DNA of 13,787 nt from an uncultured Gammaproteobacteria bacterium (GCA_937958785.1 CALGMY010000081.1:1-13787), one strand, 5' to 3'. Shown: positions 6,817 through 13,787, counted from the stretch's first letter. Program-made: numbers and translations. The notes: generated by a model not told the origin, from the letters alone.

Positions 6817-9252
6817 ATGATCCGGGCCATTGCAGCGGTAGGCGGTCTTGTTCTCTCCGTCGTCTTCGTCGCGGCGTCCGCCGTTGGCGCCACGCTGTTC
6901 GTCACCAGTGGTGGCGACAGCGGGCCGGGCACCTTGCGGCAGGCCATCGCGGACGCCAGTCCCGGCGACCGTGTGCTGTTCGCTCCGGGGGTCGCCACCG
7001 TCGAGCTGACCAGCGGCCAGCTGCTGGTCAGCCAGGACCTCAGCATCATCGGGCCGGGCGCCAACCTGCTCACCATCCGCCGGAGTGCGGCCGCCGGTAC
7101 CCCCGCCTTCCGGGTCTTCGAGATCGGTGTCGCCACGGTGACCCTCGCGGACCTCACCGTCTCGAACGGCAATGCCCTGGGCGGTGGCATCCGCAACAGC
7201 GGCGGCATCCTGACGGTCCGGCGGTGTGCCATTACGGGTAATGCCGGCCCCGAGGGCGCCGGCCTCTACAGCAGCTGCCCCGGCGGTTGCCCGGGCGGTC
7301 CGTTTGCCTTCGTCACCATCGACAGCACGCTGGTGGCGGGCAACGTGGCCACCGGCACTGCCGGTGGCATCGAGAACAACCTTGGCAGCAGCATGGTGAT
7401 CGTCAACAGCACCATCTCCGGGAATACGGCCTTCCAGGGTGGCGCCATCTACTCCGTCGCGCACAACTCGTTTTCCATCACGGGCAGCACGATCACCGGC
7501 AACCAGGCGAGCAGTGCCCGGGGTGGCGTGGCGTCCAACCTCAACCTGGTGGTGAAGAACTCGATCATTGCCCTCAATGCGGCGCCATCCCAGCCGGATC
7601 TGTCGGGCGCCATCAGTTCCGCCGGTTACAACGTATTTGGTGACGTGACGGGCTTCAGCTTCAACGCCCCGACCGACCACGTGGGCGTCACGGCGGGGCA
7701 ACTCCAGCTCGGGCCCCTGCAGGACAACGGCGGCCCGACCCCGACCCACGCCCTGCTCTCCGGCAGCATCGCCATCGAGGCCGGGCTGGGGCAGCCGGCG
7801 CTCCGCGACCAGCGGGGCCTTGCCCGCACCGTCGACAGCCTGGCGATCCCGAACGCCCCCGGTGGGGATGGCAGTGACATCGGCGCCTACGAGGTGCAGG
7901 CCAGCGTCCTGCCCGGCTGCAACAACATCAGCGCCGTGGTCACGAGCGGGGGCGACAGCGGTCCGGGCACGCTCCGCAACGCCATTGCCACGGCCTGTGC
8001 CGGCACCACCATCAGCTTCGCGCCCGGGCTGGCCGAGGTGCTGCTCACCAGCGGCGAGTTGACGCTGGCCCGGAGCGTGACTATCAGTGGCCCGGGCGCC
8101 GACGCGCTCACCATCCAGCGCAGCAGCGCCCCCGGCACGCCGCCGTTTCGCATCATCAGCATCCCGTCCGCCAGCATCGACGCGCGGATCGCCGGGCTCG
8201 AAATCGCCAACGGCGACGCCGGCGTCAACCCCGGTGGCGGCATCAGCAACAACGGTGGCACCCTTTCGCTCAGCGGGGTGGCCCTCACCGGCAACTCGAC
8301 CAGCGGATTCGGCGGCGGTGGCCTCTACAACGAGGGTGGGGGCGTGGTCGCCATCGGGAACAGCACCATCGCGGACAATGTCCTGAACAACGTCTTCAAT
8401 GGCGGGGGCGGCATCGCCAACCAGGACGGCACCGTCACGCTGGCCGCCAGTACGCTCTCGGGCAACGTGTCCACGGGCTTCGCGGGCGGCATCTACAATG
8501 CCGACGTGCTGGACATCACCAACAGCACCGTTGCGGGCAACGCGGCCGCCGGGGCCGGTGGCGGCATCGTCAACCTCGGTGGTGTGCTGACCGTCCGCAG
8601 CACGATCATCGCGCTGAATGCCGGCGCGAGCGCGCCGGACCTGTCCGGCCCACTCATTACCGACGGGTTCAACGTGGTCGGCGACTTTGCCGGGGCTACC
8701 GTCACGCCGGTGCTGTTTTCCGACCAGCTGGGCGTGACGCCGGCCCAGCTCAACCTGGGGCCCTTGCAGGCCAACGGCGGGTCGACCCGCACCCGCCTGC
8801 CACTGCCGGGCAGCGTTGCCATAGACAAGGGCAGTGCCGGGGTCGCCCTGCTGGACCAGCGCGGCGTTCCGCGCCCGGCTGACCAGGCGGGCATCCCCAA
8901 TGCCGATGGGGGAGATGGCACTGACGTCGGTGCCGTCGAGGCCGGGGAGCCGGATACCGATGGCGATGGCGTTACCGACCCCGCCGACAATTGCACGCTG
9001 CGCGCGAATCCCGGCCAGTGTGACAGCGACGCCGACGGCTTTGGCAACCGATGTGACGGCGACCTGAACAACAACGGTTTCACCAACGCCCAGGACACCA
9101 CGCTGTTCCGCCAGCAGCTGGGCCAGCCGAGCCCCGCGCCCGTCTACAACGAGGCGGACCTGAACTGCAACGGCTTCGTGAACGCCCAGGACGCCACGCT
9201 GTTCCGGCCCCTGCTGGGGATCCCGCCGGGTCCTTCGGGAGTGGTGCCCTGA
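6817..9252 (+). CDS. Secreted right-handed beta-helix protein with C-terminal dockerin-like cassette
   Basis: An 811-residue exported protein. Residues 1-25 are a Sec signal peptide (cleavage near VGA-T). Two homologous units follow, about 27-365 and 373-710, offset by 346 residues. Each opens with VTSGGDSGPGTLR and carries Asn/Gly-rich beta-helix rungs of the N-S-T-I/V-x-G-N type. Each closes with a choice-of-anchor-Q-like block (GPLQxNGG, then DQRG, then DGxDxGAxE). Residues 713-811 are a Ca2+-binding-type cassette: DTDGDG (thrombospondin-3-like), two dockerin-like repeats (DLNNNGFTNAQD and DLNCNGFVNAQD), four cysteines and the tail PPGPSGVVP. Such helices are usually surface adhesins or polysaccharide-binding or -cleaving proteins, but no catalytic motif is recognisable. 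The frame extends upstream to a TTG at 6781, but ATG 6817 gives a proper signal peptide. The next gene starts 53 bp downstream and shares the cassette. Confidence 0.85.
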   Translation: MIRAIAAVGGLVLSVVFVAASAVGATLFVTSGGDSGPGTLRQAIADASPGDRVLFAPGVATVELTSGQLLVSQDLSIIGPGANLLTIRRSAAAGTPAFRVFEIGVATVTLADLTVSNGNALGGGIRNSGGILTVRRCAITGNAGPEGAGLYSSCPGGCPGGPFAFVTIDSTLVAGNVATGTAGGIENNLGSSMVIVNSTISGNTAFQGGAIYSVAHNSFSITGSTITGNQASSARGGVASNLNLVVKNSIIALNAAPSQPDLSGAISSAGYNVFGDVTGFSFNAPTDHVGVTAGQLQLGPLQDNGGPTPTHALLSGSIAIEAGLGQPALRDQRGLARTVDSLAIPNAPGGDGSDIGAYEVQASVLPGCNNISAVVTSGGDSGPGTLRNAIATACAGTTISFAPGLAEVLLTSGELTLARSVTISGPGADALTIQRSSAPGTPPFRIISIPSASIDARIAGLEIANGDAGVNPGGGISNNGGTLSLSGVALTGNSTSGFGGGGLYNEGGGVVAIGNSTIADNVLNNVFNGGGGIANQDGTVTLAASTLSGNVSTGFAGGIYNADVLDITNSTVAGNAAAGAGGGIVNLGGVLTVRSTIIALNAGASAPDLSGPLITDGFNVVGDFAGATVTPVLFSDQLGVTPAQLNLGPLQANGGSTRTRLPLPGSVAIDKGSAGVALLDQRGVPRPADQAGIPNADGGDGTDVGAVEAGEPDTDGDGVTDPADNCTLRANPGQCDSDADGFGNRCDGDLNNNGFTNAQDTTLFRQQLGQPSPAPVYNEADLNCNGFVNAQDATLFRPLLGIPPGPSGVVP
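8953..9249 (+). repeat. C-terminal Ca2+-binding/dockerin-like cassette, copy 1
   Basis: This 99-codon module of the beta-helix protein aligns without gaps to the last 99 codons of the next gene (11478-11774). I count 80 of 99 residues identical, while many codons differ synonymously. It contains DTDGDG, CDSDADGFG, two N-x-x-D dockerin-like loops ending in LFRQQLG and LFRPLLG, and the PPGPS tail. Confidence 0.85.
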
Positions 9253-9263
9253 GGGGCCGGGAA

Positions 9264-9279
9264 GGCGCCACCGGGCGCC
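9264..9279. other. GGCGCC hairpin between the two secreted-protein genes
   Basis: GGCGCC (9264-9269), a 4-nt loop and GGCGCC (9274-9279) form a short perfect hairpin 12 bases after the beta-helix stop codon. No T-tract follows, so it is not a classical terminator. It could pause RNA polymerase or stabilise the mRNA end within an operon. Confidence 0.35.
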
Positions 9280-9305
9280 AGACCCACAACAACGGGGTTC
9301 CCGCG

Positions 9306-11777
9306 ATGACAGTCCATCTTGGTGCAGCAGTTGCCTCGCCGGTGAGGCGAGCCACCGGCGGTCGCTGGCTGGCTGCCGCCTGGCTCGCCCTGCTGCCAGC
9401 CCTGCCGGCCCACGCGGTGTTCCCGGGCGCCAACGGCAAGATCGTCTTCGCCAGCACCCGGGACGGCAACCAGGAGATCTACGTGATGTTGGCGGGCGGC
9501 ACCAATCCCACCCGGCTGACCAACAATTCCGCGAACGACTACGACCCCGTCTGGTCGCCCGACGGCACGAAGATCGCGTTCGTCAGCGCACGCGACGGCG
9601 ACAGCGAGATCTTCGTGATGAACGCCGATGGCAGCGGCCAGACGCAGGTCACGAACAACCTGGTGGTGGATTTCGGGCCTGCCTGGTCGCCTGATGGCAC
9701 GAAGATCGCGTTCTACACCAGCCGCGACGGCAACGGCGAAATCTACGTGATGAACGCCAACGGCAGCGGCCAGGTCAACCTGACCAACCATCCGTCGTTC
9801 GACGAGATGGCAGCTTGGTCGCCCGACGGCACCCGGATAGCCTTCCGCAGCCACCGGGACGGCAATATCGAGGTCTACGTCATGGAGGCCGACGGCGATT
9901 TCCCGACGCGACTCACCAACAACGCGGCGAACGATTTCCAGCCCGCCTGGTCGCCGGATGGCGGCCGGATCGCGTTTACCAGCGCCCGGGAGGGCAACGA
10001 CGAGATCTACCTCATGAACGCGGACGGCTCCGGCGTCGTCCGAATCACGGTCAGCACGGGCACTGACGGCCAGGCGGACTGGCAGCGCTCAACGGCGACC
10101 CCGGCGGCCCTCGTCCGGGGTTTCGAAGGCACCTCCGCTGCGGATATCTCGGCCCTGACCGGGGGGTTCCTGTACCCGGGAACGCCGTCCGGGGCCATCG
10201 GGACCACCCAGTACCTGGAGGGCACCAACGGTGGCGTGGCGGTCTTCGACAAGGCCACGGGCACCCGGCTGCAACTCACGACGCTGGCTGGCTTCTGGAC
10301 CAGCGCCGGTCTCCCGGGGGGTGCCATCGGCGATCCCCGCGTGCTCTTCGATCACTTCACCAGCCGCTGGGTGGTGAGCAGCTACGGCCCGACCGCCAAC
10401 ACCCGCCAGCTGGCGATCTCGGACACCAGCGACGCGCTGGGCACCTGGAAGTCGGTGCGTATCACGGTGGTGGGTGCCGGCGACTTCACCACACTGGGGA
10501 CCCTGTCGCTGGACGAGAAGGCGGTCTACGTAACGACCGCCAATTTCAACGCGTCAGGCCAGTTTACGGGCACGAGCCTGCTGAGCATCCCGAAGGCGGA
10601 CCTGTTCAACGGTGCGCCGACGCTCGCGAACATGACGACCTTCACGACGCCCTTGGCGGGTGCCGACCGGGGCGCCATGATCCAGGTGGCCGCCAGCTGG
10701 CAGGCCAACCCGACCGGCACCGCGACCGTGATCGCCGACAGTCGCGACAGCTTTGCCCTGGTGCATTACCAGTTGAACGAGGTGGGGGCAGCGGGCGCCA
10801 CGCAGACCGCAGCCACCGTCATCCCCGGCTCCGGTTACACCCGGACGACGGTTAGCTTCGCGCGCCAGCCCGACGCCACCCGACTGGTGGCATTGGAGCA
10901 GGGTTTGATCACCGCCAACGCCGTCCAACACGACGGCCTCGTCCTTGCCGCCCACACGGTGCGGTCCACCCTCGGCGACTTCGCCGCCGTGCGCTGGACG
11001 GTGGTGGATGCACTGACCGGCACGCTCCGCTCCAGCGGGCTGATCCAGCAGGCGAACCAGGACTACTACCAGGGCACGATCGCCATCAACCCGGCCGGGG
11101 AGGTGGTGATTGCCTACAACCGGTCCAGTAGCGTGGCCACGGACGGCGACGAGGACGGGCTGCCCGACGGCAACATCCGGCTGATGGCCCGCACCTACTA
11201 CCTGGAGGGGGATGCGCTGGTGGAGACCGGCAGCGAGCTCACGCTCCGAGTCAGCGGGATGAGCGATTACCGGTGCGGCGTTCGCACCTTCGTCGACACG
11301 ACCTGCCCCAGGCGGTGGGGCAACTGGGCGGCGCTGACCGTCGACCCCACCAACACCCGCCGCTTCTACGCCCTGGGCTCCTATGCCTCCCAGTGGGTCC
11401 CGCTGCCCGGTCCCGGAAGCCCGCCCCTGGCGGTCTGGAACACCTACATCGCCGAGATCGAGCCGCCGAGTTCGGCAGACACGGACGGGGACGGGATCCG
11501 GGACTACGCCGACAACTGCACGCTGCTGGCCAACCCCGGCCAGTGCGACTCGGACGTCGACGGGTTCGGCAACCGGTGCGACGGGGACCTGAACAACAAC
11601 ACCTTCACCAATGCCCAGGACACGACGCTGTTCCGGCAGCAGCTCGGCCAGCCCAGTGTCGGCCCGGCGTTCAACGCGGCGGACATCAACTGCAATGGGG
11701 CCGTGAACGCCCAGGACACCACCCTGTACCGGCAGCTGCTGGGCTCGCCCCCGGGGCCGTCGGCGGTGGCGCCCTAG
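9306..11777 (+). CDS. Secreted TolB-like beta-propeller protein with C-terminal dockerin-like cassette
   Basis: An 823-residue exported protein. Residues 1-37 form a long Sec signal peptide (Arg-rich n-region, cleavage near AHA-V). Residues 40-260 are PD40/TolB-type blades: WSPDG recurs at 83, 127, 171 and 215, exactly 44 residues apart, with degenerate edge copies near 40 and at Trp259, as expected for a six-bladed propeller. Residues 265-720 are a second domain resembling sialidase-like secreted proteins, with the landmarks GAIGTTQYLEG, DPRVLFDHFTSRWV and RWGNWAALTVDP. Residues 725-823 are the Asp-rich, dockerin-like cassette ending PPGPSAVAP. No TolB-Pal context exists here, so the propeller is probably a binding scaffold. 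No catalytic residues can be assigned. ATG 9306 lies 53 bp after the beta-helix gene with a poor Shine-Dalgarno. The pair is likely co-transcribed. Confidence 0.85.
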   Translation: MTVHLGAAVASPVRRATGGRWLAAAWLALLPALPAHAVFPGANGKIVFASTRDGNQEIYVMLAGGTNPTRLTNNSANDYDPVWSPDGTKIAFVSARDGDSEIFVMNADGSGQTQVTNNLVVDFGPAWSPDGTKIAFYTSRDGNGEIYVMNANGSGQVNLTNHPSFDEMAAWSPDGTRIAFRSHRDGNIEVYVMEADGDFPTRLTNNAANDFQPAWSPDGGRIAFTSAREGNDEIYLMNADGSGVVRITVSTGTDGQADWQRSTATPAALVRGFEGTSAADISALTGGFLYPGTPSGAIGTTQYLEGTNGGVAVFDKATGTRLQLTTLAGFWTSAGLPGGAIGDPRVLFDHFTSRWVVSSYGPTANTRQLAISDTSDALGTWKSVRITVVGAGDFTTLGTLSLDEKAVYVTTANFNASGQFTGTSLLSIPKADLFNGAPTLANMTTFTTPLAGADRGAMIQVAASWQANPTGTATVIADSRDSFALVHYQLNEVGAAGATQTAATVIPGSGYTRTTVSFARQPDATRLVALEQGLITANAVQHDGLVLAAHTVRSTLGDFAAVRWTVVDALTGTLRSSGLIQQANQDYYQGTIAINPAGEVVIAYNRSSSVATDGDEDGLPDGNIRLMARTYYLEGDALVETGSELTLRVSGMSDYRCGVRTFVDTTCPRRWGNWAALTVDPTNTRRFYALGSYASQWVPLPGPGSPPLAVWNTYIAEIEPPSSADTDGDGIRDYADNCTLLANPGQCDSDVDGFGNRCDGDLNNNTFTNAQDTTLFRQQLGQPSVGPAFNAADINCNGAVNAQDTTLYRQLLGSPPGPSAVAP
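9420..10082 (+). repeat. 132-bp tandem coding repeats (propeller blades)
   Basis: Units of exactly 132 bp encode 44-residue blades. Full copies begin at the WSPDG codons at 9552, 9684, 9816 and 9948, with a degenerate half copy before them and a terminal Trp at 10080. The 9552 and 9684 copies are also similar in DNA, indicating duplication of whole blades without slippage. Confidence 0.8.
11478..11774 (+). repeat. C-terminal Ca2+-binding/dockerin-like cassette, copy 2
   Basis: This copy has the same length as 8953-9249 and aligns gap-free. All four cysteines, both dockerin-like loops (DLNNNTFTNAQD and DINCNGAVNAQD) and the PPGPS tail are kept. Most differences fall in the linker between the two loops and just before the tail. 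Confidence 0.85.
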
Positions 11778-11852
11778 CGGCTGCCGGTGCCGATCCGGCG
11801 CTGCGTCAGTTCCGCCCGGAAGGCGGTGCTTGCCTTTGCTAGACTCCGGCGC

Positions 11853-12014
11853 GTGACCCCGAACCAGCACGACACCATTCGCGAGCGCCTCTTGCATGCG
11901 GATGCCGGTGGCCACCTGGCCGGCACGCTGTACCCCATGCGCATGGGAGACTTCACCCGGTTCGGCTGCACCGCCGTCCTGTTCTCCAGGCTCCTGGCTG
12001 CCGGGGATGGCTAG
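11853..12014 (+). CDS. Possible small protein (53 aa) overlapping the DUF418 gene
   Basis: From GTG at 11853 the frame encodes 53 residues (MTPNQHDTIRERLLHADAGG and onward) and stops at TAG 12012-12014, overlapping the DUF418 start by eight bases (ATGGCTAG). About 85% of its codons end in G or C by my count, similar to the real genes here, and the overlap suits translational coupling. A -10-like TAGACT sits 8 bp before the GTG. No family is recognised. It has no signal peptide and only a short hydrophobic stretch near its end. It could equally be the fossil 5' end of a longer gene. Confidence 0.35.
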   Translation: MTPNQHDTIRERLLHADAGGHLAGTLYPMRMGDFTRFGCTAVLFSRLLAAGDG

Positions 12015-13239
12015 CGGCCCGGTCGCGGCGGCGGATCGGGTTCAGGAGCTGGACGTCCTGCGGGGGATCGCCCTCTTCGGGGTGTTCGCCATGAACGTGG
12101 TCTTCTTCGGCAATGAATCGATCATGGCCACCGAGCAGCAGCTGCTGTCGCTGCCGACAGCCGGCCTCGATTACGCCGTGCGCGAGGTGGTGGGCTGGCT
12201 GTTGGCCGACAAGGCGAACACGCTGTTCGCCTTTCTCTTCGGCCTGGGCTTCTACCTGCAGATGCAGCGCGCCGAAGCCGCTGGCACGGATTTCGAGCGA
12301 CTGTACCTGCGGCGCCTCTCGGTGTTGCTGGCCTTTGGCCTGGTCCACACGTTTCTCATCTTCTTCTGGGACATCCTCACCCTCTACGCGCTTGCCGGCT
12401 TCCTGCTGTTCGCCCTGCGCCGGGCGAGCAACCGGGTGCTGCTGGCGGGCGGACTGGGACTCGCCCTGGTGGCACGGACGGTGTTCGAACTGCTGGCCGA
12501 GCATGGCGGGCTGGGGGACTGGGCCGGCCTGCCGCCCGCCTATGTGGACGAGGCCGTGCTGCTGCGCCAGCAACTAGCCTTGGCGGGCGACTATCCTGGC
12601 CTGGTTCGCGCGTTTGCCGGCGTCACACTCTACGACACGCTGAATGGCGTGCTGTTCGGCTGGATCCTCTACGCGCTGGGCCGTTTCATGGTGGGAGCGT
12701 GGGTGGGCCGGAAGGGCTGGCTGCAGCGGGCCAGGGACTACCTGCCGGGCTTTCGCCGGGTCATGGCGCTGGCGCTGCCGGTGGGACTGGTGAGCGAGGG
12801 GCTGATCGCGATCATCCGCGTGTACGACCCCGGTGGGCGCCTCCCCGAAGGTGACTACTGGCAGGTGGTGGTGGAAGTCGGGCACCTCATCACCTCGCCG
12901 GTCCTCGCCACCGGCTACCTCTGCGCCATCGTCGTCGGCCTGCACACGCCCGGGTGGAGCCGGTGGCTCGTGCCCTTTCGCCACGTGGGGCGCATGGCGC
13001 TGTCGAACTACGTGATGCAGAGCTTCATCTGCGGTTTCGTGTTCTTCGGCCTGGGGCCCGGACTGGCCCTGGCGGGCCGCGTCGGCACGACGGCGTTATT
13101 CCTCGGCGTAACGGCGGCATTCGCCGGGCAGGTGCTGCTCAGCCGCTGGTGGCTCACGCATTTCCGCTACGGACCACTGGAGTGGGCGTGGCGTGCGCTC
13201 ACTTACGGCCACTTGTCGCGGTTTCGACTTGCGGACTGA
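12007..13239 (+). CDS. DUF418 / YeiB-family multipass membrane protein
   Basis: A 410-residue inner-membrane protein of the YeiB/DUF418 family, of usual length. The N-terminal signature is ELDVLRGIALFGVFAMN (14-30), with the conserved D-x-x-RG and downstream Asn. Several hydrophobic segments follow. The C-terminal DUF418 core includes VGRMALSNYVMQS (about 326-338) and RYGPLEWAWRALTYG (387-401), matching the family's G-x-x-A-L-T-N-Y and GPLEWxWR motifs. The family is related to acyltransferase-3-like membrane proteins and is thought to act in cell-envelope or transport functions, but no reaction is established. The frame is open from 11896, but the upstream part has non-coding-like composition. 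ATG 12007 places the motif at the usual distance from the N-terminus. No strong Shine-Dalgarno is present, consistent with coupling to the overlapping small frame. Confidence 0.88.
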   Translation: MASGPVAAADRVQELDVLRGIALFGVFAMNVVFFGNESIMATEQQLLSLPTAGLDYAVREVVGWLLADKANTLFAFLFGLGFYLQMQRAEAAGTDFERLYLRRLSVLLAFGLVHTFLIFFWDILTLYALAGFLLFALRRASNRVLLAGGLGLALVARTVFELLAEHGGLGDWAGLPPAYVDEAVLLRQQLALAGDYPGLVRAFAGVTLYDTLNGVLFGWILYALGRFMVGAWVGRKGWLQRARDYLPGFRRVMALALPVGLVSEGLIAIIRVYDPGGRLPEGDYWQVVVEVGHLITSPVLATGYLCAIVVGLHTPGWSRWLVPFRHVGRMALSNYVMQSFICGFVFFGLGPGLALAGRVGTTALFLGVTAAFAGQVLLSRWWLTHFRYGPLEWAWRALTYGHLSRFRLAD

Positions 13240-13241
13240 CG

Positions 13242-13327
13242 TTGAGTCATCTGCGCGGTTCCCGGCCCCTGCCGCTGCGGCAGGCGGAGGCCATCATCCG
13301 GGAGCAGGGCCTGAACGAGGCCAGTAA
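13242..13327 (+). pseudogene. Possible truncated gene fragment
   Basis: Just after the DUF418 stop, the frame containing PLRQAEAIIREQGLNEAS (about 13269-13325) has almost only G/C-ending codons and a plausible helical composition. It has no convincing start and runs straight into the transposase remnant. It looks like a fragment of a gene that was broken here. No family can be named. Confidence 0.25.
13268..13284. other. Hairpin after the DUF418 gene
   Basis: CCTGCCG (13268-13274), a 3-nt loop and CGGCAGG (13278-13284) make a perfect 7-bp stem 28 bp after the DUF418 stop. No T-run follows, so termination would have to be non-canonical. Confidence 0.3.
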
Positions 13328-13519
13328 CCGATCGCCACCGGACGACTGTCGCTCACCGAACAGGTTCAGGTGCGCTACACGCTAGAGATGCCGTATCGGG
13401 ACGGTACGACCCACGTGGTCTTTGAGGCGCTTCCGGCAGGGGCTTTGACTCGCCTATTCTCGGGGCTGCCCACCGAGTTCACGGGCAGCGGGCAGGCCGG
13501 GGTGGTCGAGAGTTGGTGA
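13328..13519 (+). pseudogene. IS91-family transposase remnant
   Basis: After a stop at 13325-13327 the frame reads PIATGRLSLTEQ, then VRYTLEMPYRDGTTHVVFE (to about 13426). From memory this matches the conserved block of IS91/IS801-type (Y2, HUH) transposases, where it is normally preceded by an R-P-x-I-A motif and followed by a P-L-D-F-I-A-x-L segment. Here only about 33 residues survive. The following residues to the stop at 13517-13519 do not resemble the family, and no catalytic HUH or tyrosine region is present. It is a decayed fragment, not an active element. No ori or ter ends were recognised. Confidence 0.65.
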
Positions 13520-13702
13520 CACGGCGTCGTTCGCGGGTCCGGCGGGCGGCTATTGAAGGGGCATTCTGCACGTCCGGGCGCGCCCCAGAAAGGGATCCCG
13601 GGGCCCGGCCGCGGCGGGGACAGGGCCGGACGCCGCGATGCATTGCCGCCGGGGTGTGGAGCACCGTATCGTGCTCTATCCTTCAGTTGGCGGGTCTCCA
13701 CC
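13520..13702. other. Non-coding stretch upstream of the last gene
   Basis: I see no supported gene between the transposase remnant and the ATG at 13703. The region is GC-rich with one clear palindrome (13659-13676). It probably contains the promoter of the gene at the right edge. Confidence 0.5.
13659..13676. promoter_or_regulatory. Perfect inverted repeat GAGCAC-N6-GTGCTC
   Basis: GAGCAC (13659-13664) and GTGCTC (13671-13676) are exact reverse complements with a 6-bp spacer, and their centre is about 35 bp before the ATG at 13703. The size and position suit the operator of a dimeric helix-turn-helix regulator. No T-tract follows, so a terminator is unlikely. No regulator gene is visible in the window. 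Confidence 0.4.
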
Positions 13703-13787
13703 ATGACGAATATCCCACACCACTGCCTGCGGCCCGCGGTCCCGGCCGCGCTGCTGCAGATCATCCACCGCGGGCTCGCCCTCGACC
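13703..13787 (+). CDS. 5' end of an unidentified gene (runs off the window)
   Basis: ATG at 13703 opens a frame that stays open to the window edge (28 codons: MTNIPHHCLRPAVPAALLQI and onward). Codon third positions are almost all G or C, and the start follows a non-coding stretch with a palindrome. The visible residues are too few to name a family. The Shine-Dalgarno is poor. Confidence 0.45.
   Translation, partial: MTNIPHHCLRPAVPAALLQIIHRGLALD

Noticed and set aside
9420..10082. CRISPR-like array
   Set aside because: The regular 132-bp repeats are in-frame propeller blades (WSPDG motif), with no short repeat and unique spacer pattern.
9306..10082. Genuine TolB of the Tol-Pal system
   Set aside because: The blades are TolB-like, but there is no TolB N-terminal domain, no tolQRA or pal neighbours, and the protein is twice the length with an added domain and dockerin-like cassette.
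10554..11915. 453-codon minus-strand open frame opposite the propeller gene
   Set aside because: Same cause: a shadow of a high-GC gene, rich in Arg/Gly/Val/His with no family signature.
13375..13764. 129-codon minus-strand frame at the right edge
   Set aside because: It crosses the transposase remnant and the palindrome, has shuffled Pro/Arg/Ser composition, and has no recognisable motif.

Overview
The window is GC-rich (roughly two thirds G+C by eye) and densely coded. Strong third-position GC bias creates many long antisense shadow frames, which are left out. The gene content suggests a high-GC proteobacterium, probably a gammaproteobacterium: an MliC-like periplasmic lysozyme inhibitor, a GGDEF-EAL signalling protein, a small Mpo1/DUF962 protein, a YeiB/DUF418 membrane protein, and secreted proteins ending in a dockerin-like domain with a PPGPS tail. 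The assignment rests on families only, because no rRNA or tRNA is present.

Layout. Positions 1-33 may hold the tail of an upstream gene, overlapping the start of a PEP mutase/isocitrate lyase superfamily enzyme (33-902, +). A secreted MliC-like protein follows (995-1357, +) and ends at a clear intrinsic terminator (1414-1455). Convergent to it is a two-gene minus-strand operon: an NCS1 nucleobase-type permease (2246-3589) translationally coupled by a GTGA overlap to an RNase Z-like metallo-beta-lactamase-fold hydrolase (1455-2249). A divergent intergenic region (3590-3745) leads to a GAF-PAS-PAS-GGDEF-EAL protein (3746-6400, +), with a DUF962/Mpo1 protein 4 nt downstream (6405-6716).

The centre of interest is 6817-11777. 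Two large secreted proteins lie in tandem: an internally duplicated right-handed beta-helix protein and a TolB-like beta-propeller protein. Their N-terminal architectures are unrelated, but both end in the same gap-free 99-residue cassette. It consists of a thrombospondin-type-3-like Asp-rich loop, two dockerin-like calcium-binding repeats, four cysteines and a PPGPS-x-V-x-P tail. The two copies are about 81% identical in protein (my hand count), with many synonymous differences. This suggests a constrained module that may target or anchor different surface proteins to a common partner.

Downstream are a possible 53-residue small protein overlapping a DUF418/YeiB membrane protein (12007-13239), then decayed sequence. 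The decayed part includes a recognisable fragment of an IS91-type transposase, then a perfect 6-bp inverted repeat ahead of a gene that runs off the right edge.
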